Shown here: positions 23,601 through 34,559 of the stretch, piece by piece
Layout: the number at the start of each line of letters is the position of its first letter
How positions within the stretch are numbered: the stretch's first letter is position 1
From: Bryopsis sp. KO-2023
Lineage: Eukaryota > Chlorophyta > Ulvophyceae > Bryopsidales > Bryopsidaceae
Assembly (NCBI GenBank): GCA_030272585.1
Contig: BSYQ01000014.1
Span: 2,418,001 to 2,482,000 of the forward strand
Direction of reading: 5' to 3'
Length of the DNA: 64,000 nt
Notes under the pieces: model-generated
What the model saw: only the letters and a program-made list of their open reading frames with translations
The model's database searches: none
What the model was told of the DNA's origin: nothing
Translations under genes and position numbers: made by a program

Positions 23601-26600
23601 CTGTTCATCTATCTCAAAATGAAGAGGGGGATGGATTTCAGTCTTACGACGTCCAAGCTAAACTGGCAGTATTAAATGGCGACTGGACCCAGGCTGAACA
23701 ACTTCTTTTGGCTCATGGGGGAGTGGATGCAGCCGTCTCTATGTACACAGAGGCACATCGATGGCAAGATGCGATCAGGGTTGCAGAAACCCATCACCAT
23801 GAAGAGGCCGAGAGTCTAAAAAAGAGTTATTACCAGTGGCTGCTCGAAACTGGGCAAGAAGCTGAAGCAGGGGCCGTGAAAGAAGCTGATGGGGATTATT
23901 TGGCTGCGATATCGCTGTATCTGAAAGGATGCATCCCGTCGAAAGCTGCACAAGTATGAATTGCTGCTACCAGAGACCTCCAGATATCAAGATACAAAGA
24001 ATGATAAACAGTATCTTTTCATAAATTCTCCTTCCGACTCAGCTATAAACTTGTGCAGGTAGTCACTTCGTCTGGTGGATCCTACGAGCCCGGGCTGTTA
24101 GATTCGATATGTGCAGCTCTGGAGAAATCTGGCCTTCACGAGAAGGCTGGCGATCTCTACGAGCACCTGCGTCGTTTTGAGGAGGCAAAAGAAGCGTTCA
24201 GGAGGTGAGAGAAAAGTGGCAGACCGAATTTCATTTCCATTCGATCAATAGACCCAACACAAGCAAAAAGTGTCTGGAGTCTGAACTCTTGACACTTGCA
24301 AAAATTTTCACGGGATGCTCAAAAGCCAACTATTTCTCGCTCGCAGAGGACACGGATATAGAAAGGCTGTGGATCTCGCTCGGCATGAATTCCCCGGAGA
24401 GGTCATACAGCTCGAAGAAGAATGGGGGGATTGGCTAATGAGCCAAAAGCAGATGGACGCAGCCATCAATCATTATATCGAGGCGGGGCAGACGCGAAAA
24501 GCAGTCGAGGCAGCTTTGGAATCCAGACAATTCGCCAAGGCATCAGGAATAATAGAATTCATGGTACGAGACTGGGTTCCTTCGGCCGCTTAAGGTGCGC
24601 TGAAAGTGTTCCTCACTCCACCAAGCAACATTTGGTGTTCTCCTTAGGATGCTGGCATTGCTCGGGGATATTACAAGCGCATCGCTGAACATTATCGGCA
24701 GCTGCACACGTATGAAGAAGCTGAGCGATACTTCATCAAGGCTGGCATGGCCAAAGAAGCTGTAGACATGTATTCGCGCGCAGGGAGGTGGGAAGCTGCG
24801 CACAAGGTTGCCATGGGATACCTGACCGATACAGAGGTTCATGTAAGTCTCTGAAGCTCGAGCCGCATGACGGTTGTGTGAATTGGGGGAGAGACTTGTT
24901 TGTCCTGAATCTGCAAGTGAGCTGATTGTTTCCTCTGATTCTGAACGCTGAATTGTATTGCAGTCTTTATACACTAAACGCGCGAGGGAGCTCGAGGTCG
25001 AGGGAAAATTCAAGGAGGCGGAAAAACTCTATCTCGCAGTCAACGAGCACGACCAAGCCATTAACATGTACAAAAAGCAACGGATGTATGATCAAATGGT
25101 CCATCTGGTTTCCTTGTATCGCAAGGATCTGTTGGGCGACACGCACATACATCTTGCTCAGAAACTCGAAAGCGATGGCGATCTCAGGGAGGCAGAAAAG
25201 CATTACACTGCTGCCGAAGAATGGATGAGGGCAGTGCACATGTATAGGGGCGCAAACATGTGGGAAGACGCTTTGCGGGTCGCCAAGAACTTTGGGGGGG
25301 CGGACGCGTCACGACAGGTAATATAGATATAGTTGTTTAGACTCCAGCATTCACGACCAGTGATCATCACTATGGTAGTCTCTGAGATACGGGTGCTTAG
25401 GTTGCCTATGCTTGGGGTATGAGCCTTGGTGGTGACGAGGGAGCCCATCTTTTGAAGAAACTCGGGCTTGTGGATCAAGCAATCGACTACGGGGTCGAAT
25501 CGGGAGCATTCTCACATGCATTTCAGCTTGCAAGATCCTGCGCGAAGCACAAGCTTCCAGATATTCATTTGAAGTATGCAATGTATCTCGAGGATGAAGG
25601 ACGTTTCAAGGAGGCTGAAGACGAATTCATCAATGCTGGTGGGGATGGACAACTTGTCTGGATATTGTTGACTTCAGAGACAACGTTCTTTCTGTATGCT
25701 GATTGCCATTCTTGCACCATTTCCCAGACAAACCTAGAGAAGCCATCGATATGTACTTGCACAACGAAGACTGGGAGGCTGGAATGGCGGTCGCTGAACA
25801 ATACGATCCAACCAGCATTTCAGATATTCTTGTAGCACAGGCGCAAACTGCAAGTCGCTGCAAGCAGTTCTCCCTGGCTGAGTCTCTGTATATCAAAGCC
25901 AAGCGACCCGAGCTTGCTCTTAAGATGTATCGGGTATGAGAAAAGACATTTCCTGCCACTCTTTTGCTGTTGTTTTTGCTGTGCCTCACGAGCATCAAGC
26001 CGTTTCTCCAGGACTCTCATTGCTGGCGTGACGCGTTGCGAGTTGCTGAAGACTATCTTCCTTCAAAAGTGCAAGAGATCCACTTGGAGGTAGCATCCAA
26101 CATGAATAGCTACGACGACGGTGGAGACGAGGGCGCCCCAGATGCAACAATGGCGAAAGCGAAGGCCTTCGAGCGGGGCCACGATTACGCAAGAGCGATC
26201 GAGACGTATCTGAGTCTCACCACAGACAACTGTATGAATTACGACGCTTTGCAGAAGGTTGGTACGCAGAAACATGCGGCTTGCGCGTGTGCATTGATTT
26301 CGAACCAACTCGCATCATTTCAGGGCACTGAGTGAAGTAGAAAATGGCTGATTCATCCCGTCTGTACAGCTCTGGGAGAATGCGGTGCACGTTGCGATGA
26401 CCCACCAGCGCAATCGAATGAACCATGTCGTGGCCACCGTCTCCCAGCGACTGATTAGCATCGATCGGTTTGAAGCAGCGGCAGAGCTGCATGAGGGGAT
26501 TGATGACGTCCAGGGGGCGGTCAAGTGCTATTGTTTGGGTGGAATGTTCGATAAAGCCAGAGCCTTGGCAGGTGGAATCCCTTCCCTAAACAAATATGTT

Positions 26601-28623
26601 GAAGAGAGATATAACGACCACCTCTTGGAGCACAGAAACGCCGACGAGCTCGCTACTCGAGGACACACATCCGAGGTATGGCAATTGGTTTGACACTTGC
26701 TCACTTAGAAAAGAAACTAGGACGAGAACTGAGTGTTAATTTCCTTGCGACAACTGACGGCAGGCGCTTGAGATGTTTTGCCATCGAGGAGAGTGGGAAA
26801 AGGTGCACGAGCTCGCGTCACAGCAAGGTCCAGCGATTGCGCTCCAGTATGCAGCAAAACACGCCAAACTCAAGGCCAAACAACAGGACTTCGTCGCAGT
26901 GGCATCAGTACTGGCTGAGCATGGCATTGATCCCCACCCTGGAAACTTCGACATGTACAAACATGTTGCCAAACAGATTCTATCCTTTTCTGAAGCTGAA
27001 AGAACAGAGAAGGCAGAGAGCAACCTCGCAACTATGCTTCACAGGTATCCCCTCTCTCGTTTGCCAGGAAAGAATGCGCGAAGAAATATATCTGGAGAGT
27101 ACTACCCAACACACCCTCTGTGGTGTTCAGATTGCTGGAATCGTTTGAAGTGACGGCCACAATCGTGGGTGCTGGGGAAAAACAAGAATTCGAGCATTTG
27201 TATCAAGCCGCTCATTTGCTGTCTCTAACCAACAAAGCGAAGGACGCTGGACTGACCGAGATCGCCGCCAAACAAGCAACATCATTGCTGAGATTTGTTG
27301 ATGTTCTTCCAGCAGACAAGGCAAGCAATCGTGAAACCTCGTTCCCACTTTCTGAGCGTTTTTTTGTTTGGGGGGGGGGGGGGGGATATTGTGCCAAATC
27401 CGGTGCCACAGAATGAAATAAACAAACAATATTTTTAAAAATATAGCCGCAAACAAACAACTCCAAATTTGCCAAATAAACTGAAACGACACCAAAAAAA
27501 CACCCGAAGGGAACATGAAATGAGTCAGGCTGTATTAATCCAGTACCTTACTCAAAAAGGGTTGCCACACTTTGCATTATGTACAGTCCATACATACACA
27601 TTCTTTGAAACAAATGCATATTCTCAGATATTCCTTTGTAACGTGGAAGAATGCACAGACAAACAAACAAAGTGGCTTTAGAGTATTTTCGCCTCAAGTG
27701 CTAGCTTTCTTTTTTTAATGTTCAACTGAATACGATGCGTTGCTCTTTTTCAGGCTTTTTATGAAGCGGGCATGCTGTGGAAGTCAGTGGGTCGATTGAA
27801 CATGGCGTTTGTGTTGTTGAACCGATATTTGGATTTGGTCGAAGCGATGGAGGAGGGCGATGGCACCGTTCTGGAGAACGCAGATTTCGTCGACACTGAT
27901 ATTCCGTAAGTTTAAATAGCGTCCTTTGTGCCGTCTACGGGCTGGATGAGTTCTTTACCACTCTAAAACTACTTTTTACAAAGCTCCCTATCCACCTGTT
28001 TGTACAGTTTTCCACTCCAAAACGAAGTCGCTGATGGACTGATGTGTGTTTGGTGGCAGTTACGATTTTGAGCTTCCAGAGAAAGACTATGTTCCTGAAG
28101 ACCAGCGCGAGGAAGTTCGCGATTGGGTATTGACCATATCCATGGATCAACAGGTTGATCAAACTTTGTCCACTCGGCCGTGTGATCGGTGCGGTAGTGA
28201 CATCTATGAAGCGAGTTTGGTGTGTCAAAACTGCAAGGTGAGAACAGCGAGTAAAACATGATTCCAACACACCCAACTCAATGAAATGGATATAGGTACT
28301 TCCTTGAAACCCAATCTTCATCAAGACTCTTTCTTATTCTACCAGACAGAAGATTGACAACAGGGTTCAAAAATGGGGCAGAATCTATTTTCCTTCCAAG
28401 AATTCACTCACAGCTCCATTATGTCCCTGAACGGTGTTGTACATAGGTCGCTTGGGAAGCGTGCGCTGTGACGGGTTATCCGATTCGTCAAGGCAAAAAA
28501 GTTACCAGCCAGGGCGACTCTGGAGTGGTGGCCTCTATTGATGATTGGAACGCGTGGGTCGCCAAATTCCAGACCTGTCCAGTCACTGAGACGGCACAAA
28601 CGCAGCAGTTACATTCGAGTTAG
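20631..28623 (+). CDS. IFT172: Intraflagellar transport protein 172
   Basis: 22 exons can be joined in phase from ATG 20631 to TAG 28623: 20631-20713, 20881-21072, 21201-21585, 21675-21866, 22008-22166, 22302-22514, 22639-22887, 22988-23241, 23329-23953, 24059-24204, 24347-24563, 24648-24842, 24964-25317, 25401-25638, 25728-25933, 26012-26257, 26370-26675, 26764-27044, 27131-27320, 27754-27905, 28060-28237, 28447-28623. The product is 1745 residues (human 1749). IFT172 is a peripheral IFT-B subunit that moves along axonemes and takes part in the tip turnaround of trains. The start MQLRYWKNI resembles algal IFT172. The N-terminal third is WD40 repeats ([36 protein letters not shown]). From about residue 600 there are alpha-solenoid TPR-like repeats ([38 protein letters not shown]). 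The C-terminus has CDRC, CQNC and CAVTGYPI, a possible zinc site absent from the human protein as I recall it. Most introns are only 78-167 bases. Intron 19 has a GC donor. Confidence 0.97.
27321..27753 (+). other. GC-AG intron 19 of IFT172
   Basis: The conserved sequence LPADK|AFYEAG fixes the junction, and the only donor at that place is AAG|GCAAGC. The acceptor is ttttcag at 27753. At 433 bases this intron is also several times longer than the other IFT172 introns and contains a run of about 14 G. Confidence 0.75.
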
Positions 28624-30827
28624 GAAGGGGGTTTTCTGTGGATTCTTTGAGAGGGGTAGAATTATTTTTTGGCCGTTTCGGGTATGGGTGAAATTCTTCC
28701 TGTCGTTCTGTTGCCCATAGTTTTCAGTTTCAAATTAGCCAATATAAGTGAGTTTTATGAATATAAGTGAGTTTTATGGAGGTGGGTCATTCTTGGGATG
28801 GGAACGAGTCTGTGAAAAGTATTCAAAGCATCTTACACATACAGAACGAAAATCCACATTCAATCATGCATTGTTTTTGTTTCTTTTTCCCTTCCCCTTT
28901 TTCTTTTTTTTCTTCTGCTAAAAAACCCTGGTGTAAAATGGCTTTGGAAGAAAACCCCACCCACTTGGCACCAATGATTGGAAAGAAAAACATGCAACGC
29001 CGATTTGAAATGCCAAAAAAGGGCATTTTTGTATCAAGTGCCCCCTTAAAACCCAAATGAATCGAAATAGAGGTCGGTCCAACCCTCCAAACACACACAC
29101 GCGCGCTCCAACCAAAATGTAACTTGATGAGCATGCCTCCAACTTTATTTTGTTTTGATTATCGCCATCCAAAATAGAAAGAGCAATTTCTCGGACAGGT
29201 AGGATTTCTTCTTAACCTTGCTTTTCTTTTACCTCTTCCTTTTTTTTTTCTTTTTCAACGGCCTCCGCTCGACCGATATAACTTCTTTCAACCCGAAAAA
29301 CCAGAAAAAAAAAACATGCCCATTTTCATCGATCTCGCGATTTCATCACCACAAATCATTCTAAGTAAAATTAATCCCTTTTTTTTCTCCCCTCATTCTC
29401 TCCAAAAAAAACAACAAAACTTGGCCAAAAAACTGTGAAAAAACACAACTTTGCAGCCCAGCAGTAATTAATGCCCAACCCAACATGCCTGAACCAAAAA
29501 GGATTCAAACCCTACACCTGAAATCCGATTTGACGAACCACCCTCTTCTAAGATTGCAGCAATACCCCTGCAATGAATTTTCACTCCAAATATATGATAT
29601 GTGCCATAGATATATTTCTCTTTCCCTCACCTCTTCCCTGTTTCTTTTAACTCTTACTTTCTCTTTAAAAAAAAAAATCAGATCGGCTTTTTTTTTTTTT
29701 TGGTAAATCTCTCCTGACACTTGTCAAGGAAACGTCCACCTTCGCAATTAACACCCCAGGACCAGACTCATTTTTATCCCAACCATTCATTTTGCTTATT
29801 GACGGATTACCTTATAAGAGATCCATATTACAGACACCCCCCCCTTGCGGTAGTAATACGTCAATTCACCGTTAAAACTTCTTTTTTCCTTTTTTCGTCA
29901 TCATATATTCCCTCCCTTGAAAAACCACGAAAACAAAAACTCACTTGCTGGAACCCCCCCTGCCAATTCTTTTGGTGTTTTGAGAAAAAAAAGATGCAGA
30001 AAGAAAACATCAATTTCAAAACACATTGGCAAGGAAGGCAGCCACAAAACTCTCTTTAGCAAGATATACATATTTTTTTTACCTTCATATTCTTGTTTTT
30101 CATTGTTGGTCACTCTAGAGCAAGAAAAAAAAAAAAGAGCCCCTTGCACTCACATTCATTCTTTGAAAAAATCGGTGGGTGGATATATGCAAATGCATAT
30201 ATACCACATATATATATATAGTAGCGATATTTCAAAAAATGTGGAAAACAAAAAGAAAATATACACGATCCATGTGAGGTTTTTTCTTCAACGGGTTTTC
30301 TTAATTCTCCTTTTTTTTTTTTAAAGCCCTCTTTCCCCCCCTTGTAGCAATCGTTTTTTTTTTCGAACTTTTTTCCAAGATGCAAGCCTCTTTTCCATAC
30401 AACCCTGATTTTATTGTCCATCCACAAAATTTTGTATATATTTTTTTTCAACCACCCCACATTTTAGAGTTCTTCTCTTGAAGCTTGGCAACATGGACGA
30501 CTTTTCTTTCCAATGAAACTTTTTTCTTTTTCTCACTCTTTTTTTTTCCATTACCTATAAACACAACGTCTCCGATCCAGCGACGCTACCCTTTTTTTTA
30601 TCCCCTGACTAAAAGCCAATGCAAGAAAATAACCTGACTTATACCGTCAAAGATGCAGCGGAAAAAAATAAATAAAACGCAAAGCAAACCAACCAAAAAA
30701 AAAAACACTTGGTGTAAAACTCAGAACGAATGCTCTCAACCCAACCTTATATTCAGTGCATCGTCCCCTCGTCCCCCAAAAAATCGACTGAAAAATAAAC
30801 AGCCCGACGTTGATCGAACTAAACCTT
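28624..30827. other. AT-rich intergenic region between convergent genes
   Basis: About 2.2 kb with many T and A runs and a perfect 19-base direct duplication at 28741-28778. No coding exon with splice context, RNA gene or mobile element is recognised. 3' untranslated regions of both flanking genes probably lie at its edges. Confidence 0.55.
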
Positions 30828-33603
30828 TCAATCCTCCTTCGGCGGCTGGGGAATGCAAGTCATCAACGACACTACAGACGTCCACCACTCAGTGATTGCT
30901 TTTCCCAACATCATCTCTTGTGAATTCTGCCCCTTTTTCTTCATACCCCCGAAACCGGTCCACCTATCCTCCAGAGTCTCAGCAAAATGAGCCTCTTGGT
31001 CGACTTGCCCACCATCAGTTCCCTTCTGAGGGCCATCCTCAGTGTTGGTAACAGCTATAGGCTCTTCTACTGGTTTTTCCGGTTCAGGGTCGGCGGTTTC
31101 TTCTGTGATAGTGTTGAGTCGATGGAGGGTGTGGGGCGACATGCTGCCTTCAGCCGATTCCACATCATCATTGGTTTCTTTCTCGTTCGTTTCTTCGATT
31201 TCTTCTTTCGCATCATCAGCAGTGATGCTGTTGGCCGAATCGTTCAGATCAGAATCAGGCCTGCAACCACCCCACACACACAAGGCCATTATGCATATAA
31301 TTAATTATTTTTTGGGTGTATTTGGGTATTTTTGGCCTTTCCCAAACCAGGTTTCACCTCAGAGATGCTTGTTTCCTCCTCCCCCCAAAATAAAAAAATA
31401 AAAATCCACCACTCAACTTGAAATCACTCTAGAGGTGAAACCAGGATGGATGGCCAATCATCTTACCAAAGAAAATCGCTGAAAAAATAAGATATGAAAA
31501 ATACCTTGGAGAAAGGACTTCCATGATAGAGTGGAGCTGGCCGCTTCGGCCATCGAAACCCTCAAGGCTGGTCGCTTGTTCGGTGGTCAAAACCCCCAGT
31601 TTTTTCTTTGGCTGGTGAGAAGCAGGATCACTGCTCATGCTGCTGAGGTCAGAATGAGTACCTGGATGCACCCACAAACACCATGACGTCAAAACTACTA
31701 TTCAGTCGATGGGACCTTTCTCCACTCCTGCCATAATTGTTCTTTTCTGAACATATGATTTTTACACGATACGAGGGCAAAAATCTATCTTGCATGGTCG
31801 ATTCCCAGCATTGCAGTTCATCCAAGTCTACATGGAACACAAATTGTAGCAATATAGAGGAGGGGTAAGAAGCAATAGAGCCCTGTTTGTGTGTGTCTCT
31901 CCTCCACCAGGGGGTGCTCTCCTTCTAGTTGCCCGGTTTACCACAAACCTGGTTTTTCTACGTCATTATTCCCCTGCACCCCACTGTTTGTGGACTGCAG
32001 CTCGGACTTAGGCGGCGAAACAATGTTGTTGTTGTTGTTGTTCTTTGAAGACATGACCCTGCATGCATTTTATTGACCCCATTCAGGAAAAAACAGAAAT
32101 CAAGTATCTAAATTATGACCATACCATTTTCTTCTGTGAAGCCAGACATGGCACTCATTGCGCTGGTGGTGCTAGACATACTGCCAGGACCCCCACTGCC
32201 CTTGTACCAGCCCCTAACACAAAGACGAGACAACATGTACACATACAAACCAGAACGGAGAACAAAACGAAACCTTTCCCTCCCTCCCTCCCCCCCCCCA
32301 AAAAAAAAATAAAAAACCTTCTATACACGTTACTCCTAACCTCAGTCCGACCCTCAGAAAAAAGTTGGAGAAAACCTTAGCAGACCCACCCCCAATCCAC
32401 AAACAACTGACCCAAAACCACCCCAAACTGAAGAAAAAACTTGGTCGAAAGTAATCTGAGCGCAAGGGAAAACCACGAAACGAGAACCCAAGCACATGCT
32501 ATCAACGACCATCGACTTTTGACCCAAACACCAATTGAGCAGTGGGTTCCGACTCAAGCCAGATGAACTGGTATACTATGTCACTAACCTGCATGCCACC
32601 ATGAGTTTGGGCTTCCCCACAGCTCGAACGATTTCATGATCGCAATCGATAGGAATTTCCAGGAGGGTTTCCTGTGGTCCAGCAATGTCTGCCAAATTGA
32701 TCGTGGCATTGCCCAGCAAAGCAAACATTTCTCCTTCCTCTGTCATCTGCATAATGTACAGTTTGATCTCTTTCTTCTGATAAGGCCCCGTTTGCTTGAG
32801 TTTAGAGCTCGCCTGTTTGAACATAAACCACATGTTGAAAAAAAATGCTGTAGGACTACTGAATAAGACTCTTCATGGAATTTCCCAGCAATGCAAGTTT
32901 CAGAAAAAAAAAGTCTCCTGGGCTGGCAAATTACTGTTGGAAAACAAGATTTTGATGCTGGAATCTTTATTGGGTGGCAGGGGAAAGTAAAAATAACCTA
33001 GCCAACCCAAACACGTCCAACCCTCCTGTCATATCAAGAATTGACTGTTCTGATGGAGAAAACTGCCACAGCCACTCTTTCGACCCAAAAAGAGATACCC
33101 GAAAGGACAACAGATTCCATCCCTCGCAAAGCGCGCTATGAAATTTCAGAAAAACAGGTTTCTGGTTTCGATGATATATTCGTGAACAGCACGGGGAGGG
33201 GTAACCCCGAGATTCGCTCTCCGAACAGTTGCTTCGCAGAAGTTTGGTAATGTCGTGTGGTTTCTAGCGCAAAGTTTTTCTTTTGGGAGAACAGCACCAC
33301 AAAAACGAGAAGCAAAGAATATCAAGAATAGGTCGATGGGTCAGCCCGCGTTTTTTGCCTTACCGCGTAGAGGGTCGCGGAAACTTGCATACTCTGGTTG
33401 ACTGGAACGACGGCCAATTTCTTGTTTCCAGCGACATCCTGCGGATACGCCGGTTCAGTTTTTCCGCGTTTGCTCTTTTTGTTGCCGCGCTGCCAAAAGA
33501 TGGAGATCGGCTTGTCGTCTTGAGGCCAAGGCTCCAGAGACAGAAATTGAATGGAGCACAGATATTTCACAGCGTGGAATTTTCTCTTAAGCTTGGAAAG
33601 CAT
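30828..33603 (-). CDS. NT-C2 (EEIG1/EHBP1-type) domain protein
   Basis: Minus-strand exons: 33603-33364, 32812-32589, 32213-32125, about 32058-31949, 31661-31505 and 31260-30828 (TGA), about 415 residues. The first two exons encode a C2-like N-terminal domain of the EEIG1/EHBP1 class: SKLKRKFHAVKY, ISIFWQRGNKKSKRGKTEP, QVSATLYA, then KEIKLYIMQM, LLGNATINLADIA and KPKLMVACR. In known proteins this domain binds membranes or partner proteins at membranes. The rest is Ser/Asn/Glu-rich and probably disordered: a poly-Asn run, NSITADDAKEEIEE and LHRLNTITEE, ending in IPQPPKED. The junction between exons 3 and 4 does not fit in phase with the splice sites I can see. The ATG at 32054 could instead start a separate downstream gene. 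Head to head with the RRM protein gene. Confidence 0.68.
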
Positions 33604-34559
33604 CTTGGCACCCCTTCCTTGTCGAAGTCACTTTCCCTTTCGCCCTGCCAGCATAAAAGTACAACGGCGAAAAGACTTCCTCCCCGAGGCGGAAACGGCT
33701 TTCTTTCAAGGATTCAACGGCCCGACACTCGGTTCCGAAATTTGGTTGCTTCGCTGCACGGTGTAGCGAAAAGCCCAGCTTTTTTCGTTTCTAATTTTTT
33801 TTTTCTCAGGAAGCAGCCAACAGATAGTTTGTTTTGCGCCCCTGCTGTCTCATCAAATCATTCCTATTTCTCTTTGTGCGGAATGTTCTCCCGCGTCGGA
33901 TTTTGAGTGGGCTTTTCGCGGAGACATTACAGTTGTGGACGTGACACTTCCCACTCAAACAGCGCAGATGCGTTCGCGTTTTGCGTAACACGTCACGCTC
34001 TCCGCCCACCACAAAACTGAACTGATAGACTTTTAGTCTCTTTGTTGCTCTGTTCATCCTTGAAAGGTTGCCGACCGATGGCAGCCACCAAACAGAGTTT
34101 CTGTGTACGTTTTCGACCCCTTGCTTGGTTGGGTTGAGGCGGCTTGGTTATTGTGACGGAGTGCATTTCAAAATCACTTCTTAATTTAATTCTTCTTGGG
34201 CGGAAAATCATTCTTCCCGACAGAGAGCGAGAACAGCGTCACGATCGTCGCCGGCCGCAGGGAAAATGAGAGGCGGCAAGCAGTCTCCTTTTCTGGGAAA
34301 GCGAGTTGCTCTTGTCGAAAATGGAGTCCCGATTCTTTACCCTCGTTACAACTGCGCCACGGAGCCTCCCAAGGTCAGTCTGTTCTACCACTTTTGTCGT
34401 TGATGAACAAACAAAAGCTTCGAAAAAGTTTATTATTGCATTCCTATTTTGCAAACGGATGGGTAAACCCCGCGAAGGAAAGAGAATTGGCTGTCGAAGG
34501 AGCTTCCATGGGAGGGTTACGAATAAGTCGAAGTCCTTCCCAGTAACATCGAACCGTTT
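33604..34559. promoter_or_regulatory. Divergent region between NT-C2 gene and RRM gene
   Basis: 956 bases between two opposed start codons, less AT-rich than the other gaps. It should hold both promoters. Open frames cross it on both strands but show no known protein. No defined motif is assigned. Confidence 0.4.

Noticed and set aside
27045-27067. A possible 23-base intron in IFT172 (gtatcc...gccag)
   Set aside because: An 86-base intron (27045-27130) with the same donor and a better acceptor gives a gap-free match to IFT172, so the tiny intron is not needed.
33283-33906. A 207-codon plus-strand frame overlapping the first exon of the NT-C2 gene
   Set aside because: It is antisense to a homology-supported exon and shows no domain of its own.
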